From Bigelowiella natans CCMP2755 (taxonomy: Eukaryota > Cercozoa > Chlorarachniophyceae), in the NCBI GenBank assembly GCA_000320545.1, contig ADNK01002250.1, forward strand, positions 1 to 27,188: a DNA stretch of 27,188 nucleotides, read 5' to 3'. Position numbers and translations under genes: made by a program. The notes below the pieces were generated by a model. That model had not been told where the DNA came from and made no database searches. It saw only the letters and a program-made list of their open reading frames with translations. Positions 21,682-27,188 of the stretch are shown one piece after another; position 1 is the stretch's first letter, and each line of letters opens with the position of its first letter.

Positions 21682-22004
21682 CTATCTAGACCAAACGAGC
21701 GCATATGTAAGTTGCGATCATTGGTCCGTTGTGCACAGACGGTTCGTTTATTCATTATTCCAGGCAGCGGCATCTCTGCAGTAGTAGTATGTAGGTAGGA
21801 AGGGAGCACGTGCAATGAAGGAAAAGCTCGAGTCTGCACGTGGAGAAAGAAGCCAACTACAATCTCTGTTGTTATTACCCAAGTTTATTATCAACTTAGC
21901 AAGTATTGCAAGCATGTTCAGCAATGAAGTGATCGATGAAATGATCTCTATGATCGCAGCTGCTATATATGGCGATATATATATATGTATATATGTATAT
22001 ATAT
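21632..22004. other. 3' flank of CARNMT1 up to the LINE insertion
   Basis: This holds the second CAG run, a possible alternative terminal exon bounded by strong splice signals (GCATAT then GTAAGT near 21707; acceptor ATTCCAG near 21762), and a TA-rich tract at 21966-22004 that abuts the LINE 3' end. No other gene is seen. Confidence 0.4.
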
Positions 22005-22024
22005 GAGACGGATGTAATGAAGAA

Positions 22025-25000
22025 TTAAATTTTTTCAATGGTCATCCTGATGTAGCTGTGCAATGCAGCGGCTACAGCGCTAATGTTACATCTGTTGGTT
22101 TCTGCCACCACGTGCTTCATGCAATTGAAAGCGTCCTCATGCGACCGATGTTGCCGCGCACTGCGCGCAGCAGTTCTGGAGTCCTTTTCAGCCTTTGTCA
22201 GCCGGTTCGTGTCGTCGTTGCGATTCATGATCGCGCGCATTTGATTGCGCAATCTGATTTGTTCTCGACTGTGTGTTGGACATTGCAGGAGATGATCCAT
22301 GTCCTTCAGGATGCCACATGCATCGCACGTGGCATCTTTCTCTGTGCATTGTCCACGTGAGAACATGAATTTTCCAAGATTGCCGACATCACAGATGGCG
22401 CGCATCCATGATGTGGCAACACTTGGAAGTTTTGGTTTGATGCCGGTGATCGAAGATGACGGGAGGAATCCAAGATTCTTGAGATGCACAGCGCGCAATG
22501 AATCATTGGACCATTCCTCTTCGAATTCGTTGAAAGCACAGGATTTCATCACCTTGTGATGTTTTTTCAGTTCTTTTTTCAGCGCCTCTGTTGTCGCCAA
22601 AACGGTGGGCAATTCGTCATCTAACAAATCGTCAGTGATCGATTTGAGCCGACGAAACCAGGATGCTTTGTTCCACGCATTTGTGGACACATCAATCCAC
22701 GATGTGCCATCTGGCATTTTTCGATTTTCAATGATGAAGCCACAACTGCTCCAATCATTTGTTCCCTCATGGATTTGAGGACCGCTGCCTGTGTCGATCC
22801 ATGCATCAGTGCGCAACCATGATTTGGCACACTGCACTTTGGTTTGACGTCGGGGTGGCAACGTGCCAGTGAGGACGTGGGGGACGTCGTTGGAGATGGA
22901 TCCAGGTGATCCCAATGCACGTTTCAGGGTTTGGGATTCCATGGAATCCATCTGTTTTGTTCGCATGTTTCTTCGTGATCTCCACATTGGAGCTGCGCAT
23001 CTGCTGGATGCAAGGAACCATGATTTGCAAAATTTTAGTCCAACACTTGGCGGTGCGAGGTGTCTGGAATGACACAACCTTGACAAAAACCTTCGCTTCT
23101 TTTGCAATCTCAGGTGAGAAGCAAGAGCATGTTTTTCAAAGGTTGATTTGTTGTCGAAGATCAGTCCGAGACATCTGCCGCTGTCGACTCTTTTCACTTT
23201 GCCTTGGAGATTGAGAGAGATGTTCCAGGAGGTTTGGTGTCGGCAGGCTTTGTTTCTTTTGTCAATTGTGAGGTGCCCGCTCTTGTCCCCATTGAATCGC
23301 ATCCACCATTTCATGCACCAGTCCGTCACTTGGTTCAGGTCGGCCTGGATGTCACCTTGCATTTTCCCCCATCGGTTTGGCGAAAACAATTTGTGGGGGG
23401 TGACGTCGTCACAGTGCACTTGGAAATCTGTGTTGGTGATTTGTTCGCAAGTGTCGCAACAGGTTGTGAAAAGGAAACAGCTGAGAGATGATCCTTCGGG
23501 GACGCCGCTCCCAAGGTTCATGTGCTCAGAGAGAGTGTTGCCAAATCTGAATCTGGCGGTGCTATCTCTGAGCCAGTCGTCGATCCACAGCAACAGCGAG
23601 CCTCGCATTCCGCATTTGTCATGCAACTTGCGTGTCATGCCGGAATGCCAGGCTTTTGGATGAGCTTTGGAGGCATCTGCAAACAACATGATGGCTGCAA
23701 GCTTTTCATCGTGCACTCCATCCTCGATTGACTGCGTCATCTTTGTGAGTGCAGTTTCACAGGATCGATTTTTCGTGAATGCGCACTGATGTTTGCTGAC
23801 ATTTTTGGGGGGCACAGCTTCGCGGAGACGTTGCTCCATTGGTTTGTCTTCCATTTTTGAAGCTATTTGCAGGAGAGAAATCGTTCTCCCGTTGAGAGGG
23901 GTGTCAAGTTCTTTGTTGGCCTTGGGGATGAGACAAAAAATGGCCGCCTTGCGTGAGCCATCTCGGGCACCCCATCCACATGACATGTTGAATGCAGCTG
24001 ACCATGGTTCATGGAGTTTTTTGCTTTTTTTCAATGTGTTCAGGTGAACACCATCATCGCCAGGAGACTTGCACGGTGATGCTTTGTTGATCACGTTTCT
24101 CAGTTCACACATGGAAAAATCTCTGTTGTGTGAATTGACACTGTGAATCTTTTTGTCTTCACTTTCCCTGAAGGCACTTCTCCAGGCCTCAGTTTCAGCG
24201 TGAAAGGTTCGATTTTTCTTGTCTGACGGGTGTGATTTGCAGATGTGTTTCCACTTCGCAACACACACTTCACATTTTTCATCTTCAGAGGTTTCGCCGT
24301 CGAGTCCTCCGAGTTCATCCCGCCCTCTGGATTTTTGGAATGATTTGCACAGCACTCTGGCATGATTCCCATTGTTGTGTTTTTCAAAGCGAGACAAAAA
24401 CAATTGCCATGCTTCGCACTGAAGGGTTTCGGTGGTTCGATCAAGTTCAGCGTTGATTTCTTGGATCTTGGTTTCCATCAATTTTCTCTTCCGAAATTTC
24501 CTTCCATGTTTCAAGGATCCAAGTGACTTTTCTTGTTGATCTTTGATGAATTTGCATTTTTTGTCGTTTTGGTGTGGCTTGATTGGACTCCAACGTTGTC
24601 GTTTTTTTGGTGTGCAACCATCAAAAGCTTTTCCGGTGAAGTCCCAGAACCAGCGTTCAAGCTTTTTTGCATCAGCCTCCGATTGAACGTTTGATGTGCG
24701 CTGGTGCAAGTGTTCGGTGACATCATTCAATTTTTCGTCAAATCGTTTCACATCAAATTTGTCGACATCACACATCATTGGTGAAGTCTGTTGATGGATT
24801 GCCACAGGTTTTCCAAAGTGGACACCGAAATGGTCACTTGTCGTGGTGTGGGCCATCTGATGTTCTGTTTGGTGATGATGGACATGCAATGCACAACGTG
24901 CATGATGCACACAGCTGTGTCCATCATGGTGTGCGAAGTTTGAGGAGCACAGCACATGATCAAGTGTGCTTGTGTTTCCTTTTCTGAAGCATGTGGCTTC

Positions 25001-25576
25001 CCCAGGGTTGATCATCATGATGTCATCATCCGACAACCACTGGTGCAAACATCTGCCACGTCTGTCTTCTTGGTTTCGGACATCGCAGGTGGAGTGCTCA
25101 GCGTCAGTGTCCCCCACTGTGATGTGTTTTTTCCATTTCTGTTTCCGAATGATGTTCATCATGAAATCTGATCTCTCTTTCAGATGTGAGATGTTTTGGT
25201 GTGGTTGGAGGTGCACCCTTGTGACAGCGTGTTTTTCAATGCAGTGTGTGAAAAAACCAATGTCGCAATTGTTGTCTTCTGTGGGTGCATGAATCACATC
25301 TGTGTTCTTTTTTCTCAATCCAAAGCTCCCAGAGGAGCCGCTCGTCCGAATCACTTCGTGTCCCGCTGGAGGATGCAGCCTCTCCGACTCTTTGAGGCGG
25401 CCTTCCCCAAACCAGGCGAGTTCGATGTTGTTGGTGGTTGTCATTTCTTTTGACATGTCACATCTTCTGTTTGTTCTTTGCCTGCCTTGTTCAGTTCCGT
25501 TTTTGCTGCGCATGTTTTGGTAGCAGCATGGGAGACTCAAATGATCAACCATCTTTGCGTGTCCTTTTGTTTTCAC
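22025..25576 (-). CDS. LINE ORF2: APE endonuclease and reverse transcriptase
   Basis: The 1183-residue ORF is uninterrupted. Residues about 15-255 look like an APE endonuclease: YQNMRSKNG, the glutamate-bearing FGEGRL, GDTDAEHS (the usual GDFN with Asp for Asn), STLDHVL and SDHFGVHF. The reverse transcriptase follows: SPGDDGVHLNTLKK, LIPKANKE, ISLLQIASKMED, IMLFADASKAHPKAWHSGM (motif A), SGVPEGSSLSCFLF (motif B) and FQVHCDDVTPHKLF (motif C, with His where Tyr or Phe is usual). A C-terminal zinc-knuckle-like CDACGILKDMDHLLQC is near residue 1090. No RNase H domain was recognised. It would copy element RNA at a nicked target. Only two tyrosines occur in the protein, and histidine is common at canonical tyrosine sites. 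Whether this copy is catalytically active is doubtful. Confidence 0.93.
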   Translation of the reverse strand: MKTKGHAKMVDHLSLPCCYQNMRSKNGTEQGRQRTNRRCDMSKEMTTTNNIELAWFGEGRLKESERLHPPAGHEVIRTSGSSGSFGLRKKNTDVIHAPTEDNNCDIGFFTHCIEKHAVTRVHLQPHQNISHLKERSDFMMNIIRKQKWKKHITVGDTDAEHSTCDVRNQEDRRGRCLHQWLSDDDIMMINPGEATCFRKGNTSTLDHVLCSSNFAHHDGHSCVHHARCALHVHHHQTEHQMAHTTTSDHFGVHFGKPVAIHQQTSPMMCDVDKFDVKRFDEKLNDVTEHLHQRTSNVQSEADAKKLERWFWDFTGKAFDGCTPKKRQRWSPIKPHQNDKKCKFIKDQQEKSLGSLKHGRKFRKRKLMETKIQEINAELDRTTETLQCEAWQLFLSRFEKHNNGNHARVLCKSFQKSRGRDELGGLDGETSEDEKCEVCVAKWKHICKSHPSDKKNRTFHAETEAWRSAFRESEDKKIHSVNSHNRDFSMCELRNVINKASPCKSPGDDGVHLNTLKKSKKLHEPWSAAFNMSCGWGARDGSRKAAIFCLIPKANKELDTPLNGRTISLLQIASKMEDKPMEQRLREAVPPKNVSKHQCAFTKNRSCETALTKMTQSIEDGVHDEKLAAIMLFADASKAHPKAWHSGMTRKLHDKCGMRGSLLLWIDDWLRDSTARFRFGNTLSEHMNLGSGVPEGSSLSCFLFTTCCDTCEQITNTDFQVHCDDVTPHKLFSPNRWGKMQGDIQADLNQVTDWCMKWWMRFNGDKSGHLTIDKRNKACRHQTSWNISLNLQGKVKRVDSGRCLGLIFDNKSTFEKHALASHLRLQKKRRFLSRLCHSRHLAPPSVGLKFCKSWFLASSRCAAPMWRSRRNMRTKQMDSMESQTLKRALGSPGSISNDVPHVLTGTLPPRRQTKVQCAKSWLRTDAWIDTGSGPQIHEGTNDWSSCGFIIENRKMPDGTSWIDVSTNAWNKASWFRRLKSITDDLLDDELPTVLATTEALKKELKKHHKVMKSCAFNEFEEEWSNDSLRAVHLKNLGFLPSSSITGIKPKLPSVATSWMRAICDVGNLGKFMFSRGQCTEKDATCDACGILKDMDHLLQCPTHSREQIRLRNQMRAIMNRNDDTNRLTKAEKDSRTAARSARQHRSHEDAFNCMKHVVAETNRCNISAVAAALHSYIRMTIEKI

Positions 25577-25997
25577 ATGCCCTGAATCGTGGGTAGCTGC
25601 CCTGATGTGTGATTTGTGAATTCAGCAGTTTGGTGACCTCTTCATGCGAGTGCACGAACAGCTGAACTAGAGGGCCCTTGCCGAGAGGTTCTGCTGCTGC
25701 GACTTTCACATCGATGTTGGTTTCGATTGTCTGCTTGATGATTCCATTTCGTGTTGATTTTTCCTGCTCGTTAGGTCCCAGCCTTGGGCTTCTCAGAACT
25801 GCAGAGTGCTCACTTGGCCTTGATTTAGCTGCTCTGACCATGGTCACCAATCCAAAGAGTGAGGGAAGGAACGATCCTTGTCCTAACTGGTGTTCGGTGT
25901 TGAGCAGATCCAGGCAAGCATCCATCTTTGATTCTCTGGAGCCTTTGAAGAACACTTGTGCATGTGTGTATGTGCACACATGTGCAAGCCGTCTCAC
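25545..25997 (-). CDS. Candidate LINE ORF1 (3' part)
   Basis: This open frame of up to 150 residues ends 32 nt inside the start of ORF2, in another frame, which is the layout expected of ORF1 and ORF2 in many LINEs. The sequence includes PLVQLFVHSHEEVTKLLN and ends in a basic tail (ENKRTRKDG). No RNA-binding motif is clear, and the true start is unknown. TA is moderately scarce here, between the very low level of ORF2 and the normal level beyond 26000. Confidence 0.4.
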   Translation of the reverse strand: MRRLAHVCTYTHAQVFFKGSRESKMDACLDLLNTEHQLGQGSFLPSLFGLVTMVRAAKSRPSEHSAVLRSPRLGPNEQEKSTRNGIIKQTIETNIDVKVAAAEPLGKGPLVQLFVHSHEEVTKLLNSQITHQGSYPRFRACENKRTRKDG

Positions 25998-26613
25998 ACT
26001 AGCACATTCATATGCACCTAATGTGCAGTCTAGCAGTGCAGCATATCTCTATTATTCGCCGCTAAATCTAGCCATGCTAGCATGCACGATGAACATGACG
26101 CATCCGTGCTCTCTAGCTCGGACAGCATCTATCTTGAAATGTGTGCAAGAATCTTGCTCCTGCTGTAGCAAGTTTAACGCTTACTAGCTTACTGCGATCG
26201 GTGCTGTGAGGTCTAGAGGTGCATGGAGTGCATGGTTAGCAATATTAATGAGTCGGTAGTCAAGAGCGCTATGACACCACTACACGCTGCGTGACCACCT
26301 AGATCATGCTATCTGCTGTTATAGTCGACTTCTCGACTTACTGTGCGATGTAAAGTCTTATGCAAAGCGAAGCAAGCGAGAGCGGTCTCCAATCATCCAC
26401 TAGCTATCCCTTCTAGCCTTCATAGCACTTGCCTTTTAGCTACAGCACTATTATTTGAAACGTATTTGGCCACAACAAGTAAGCTTAGCTTGATACGCCT
26501 CATGAGCGAGTTGTCCGCAAAAGTAGAAAGATATTGCACGCTCAAATGCCAGGTTGCGGCTACATGATACTCTGTTTCTCTCGTTAGCTACGTAGAGCCG
26601 CTCCTTCCTCTCT
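25998..26613. other. Unassigned sequence between the LINE and the Tudor-like gene
   Basis: TA content is normal and CTAGC/TAGCTA words are frequent. It may include the LINE 5' region, but no boundary, target-site duplication, coding exon or RNA gene is recognised. Confidence 0.3.
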
Positions 26614-27111
26614 TTACATCTTTCCAACGCAGAGATATGCATCATTGCCTTCGTCGTCTTCATCGCCTTGGGATCCAAAGGGATTCTCCTTTTGGTTCCA
26701 CAATTTCCGCTCTTGATCATACGCTGTAGCGTTTAAGCTCATCGGCGCAATCCGGCGCCGCCGTGCAACACTCTTCGGACTAGTTTTGTGGCTCCCCGCC
26801 GCAGCATCTGCTTTCTCGTGGTCGCTACCGACGCTCGCTATTCTACGGTTTTTCCTGCTCGAGGACGATGATGAAAGCGCCGTTTTCATTATGGGCTCCC
26901 CATATATATCTTCCTGCAAGTGCGCCGCTCTATCATCGCCGTCATCTGGATGGGTTGCTGCTCCCCGCCGACCAATAGTCATCACACCGCCTTTCTCGCT
27001 AGTTGCCTCAGGGATCTTCCGAGTACGGACATATTTTGGGTGGATGTGCATCCCTTCGTCGCCGTCTTCTAATGCGATGTTGTAGTACCCATCTGCCAAT
27101 ACCTTCACAAC
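26614..27111 (-). CDS. Last exon of a gene with a Tudor-like segment (5' partial)
   Basis: A strong acceptor (long pyrimidine tract, then CTTATCAG) precedes an exon starting at 27111 and open to TAA at 26614-26616, about 165 residues. It begins VVKVLADGYYNIALEDGDEG and continues to a PKYVR segment. This matches the Tudor/Agenet-like pattern DGxYxIxxxDGDxE followed by a basic end, a fold often used to bind methylated lysine or arginine. The rest is polar and low complexity (SSSSSSRKNRR, RRRRIAP, GDEDDEGND), likely disordered. Upstream exons are outside the window, so the whole protein cannot be named. The end could also be spliced further. Confidence 0.6.
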   Translation of the reverse strand, partial: VVKVLADGYYNIALEDGDEGMHIHPKYVRTRKIPEATSEKGGVMTIGRRGAATHPDDGDDRAAHLQEDIYGEPIMKTALSSSSSSRKNRRIASVGSDHEKADAAAGSHKTSPKSVARRRRIAPMSLNATAYDQERKLWNQKENPFGSQGDEDDEGNDAYLCVGKM

Positions 27112-27128
27112 CTGATAAGGAGGAAAGA

Positions 27129-27188
27129 TGCGGAGGAGGAGGAGGAGGAGGGAGGGGAAGGGGGGGGGAAAGGGGGGGGGGGGGGGGG
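27129..27188. repeat. (GGA)n grading into poly(G) at the window edge
   Basis: On the minus strand this is the C/T-rich tract ahead of the acceptor of the exon at 27111. The homopolymer at the extreme right may also mark an assembly end. Confidence 0.8.

Larger units (their letters stand above)
22005..25997 (-). mobile_element. APE-type non-LTR (LINE) retrotransposon, nearly full length
   Basis: The minus strand holds a candidate ORF1 fragment, a complete endonuclease and reverse transcriptase ORF, and a short 3' UTR ending at a TA-rich tract (21966-22004). There is no LTR and no poly(A) tail; the 3' end seems to be TA/CATATA repeats. The 5' boundary is not visible and could lie beyond 25997. 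A relic of the same family's 3' end is at 8427-8503. The central 3.4 kb is almost free of TA dinucleotides, unlike the flanks and the host genes. Confidence 0.9.

Noticed and set aside
22058-25523. Many plus-strand frames of 70-170 codons opposite the LINE ORF
   Set aside because: They are long only because TA loss removes TAA and TAG stops from every frame; none shows a family motif.
26000-26600. LINE 5' UTR or promoter
   Set aside because: Position allows it, but TA content, lack of motifs and lack of a visible boundary give no support.
1-27188. CRISPR array, tRNA, rRNA or prokaryotic operon
   Set aside because: The tandem repeats are microsatellites or coding minisatellites without unique spacers. 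I saw no cloverleaf or rRNA core sequence, and gene structure is eukaryotic.

Overview
This is nuclear DNA from a eukaryote, most likely a unicellular alga or related protist. Genes are split into many short exons by GT-AG introns, and most introns carry a simple-sequence repeat. There are no operons or ribosome binding sites. Products such as an S/T/P-repeat polycystin, a Q-rich PLAC8 protein and carnosine N-methyltransferase suit an alga. TGTAA, the chlorophyte-type poly(A) pentamer, follows two genes and weakly hints at a green alga; a stramenopile alga is also possible. I rebuilt the exons by hand from splice signals, codon phase and protein-family motifs.

Layout, left to right. 179-7684 (+): a polycystin-1/REJ-like membrane protein whose 5' end is probably off the left edge. 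About 8801-10036 (-): a PLAC8-domain protein with a Q/Y/P-rich N-terminus and an unresolved 3' end; a 5'-truncated LINE relic lies just beyond (8427-8503). 10362-10788: an island almost lacking TA dinucleotides. 11036-15569 (-): an Ldh2-family malate/L-lactate-type dehydrogenase in 19 exons, with four possible upstream exons (15871-16572). 16573-16834: a short divergent promoter region. 16835-21631 (+): carnosine N-methyltransferase (CARNMT1/N2227 family) in 19 exons. 22005 to about 26000 (-): a nearly full-length APE-type LINE retrotransposon. 26614-27111 (-): the last exon of a gene with a Tudor-like segment, continuing past the right edge.

The genes do not form a pathway; they are ordinary host genes separated by repeats. 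The outstanding signal is in the LINE. From 22089 to 25520 I count only four TA dinucleotides, where roughly 200 would be expected, and none from 23866 to 25520. TA is common just outside, on the 3' side. The 1183-residue ORF has only two tyrosines, both at the edges of the depleted block. Histidine stands at canonical tyrosine sites, including the reverse-transcriptase catalytic box (HCDD where YxDD is usual). Both LINE 3' ends in the window abut TA-rich tracts. This suggests a TpA-directed hypermutation process, or an element that avoids its own TA-repeat target; I know of no described system matching it.
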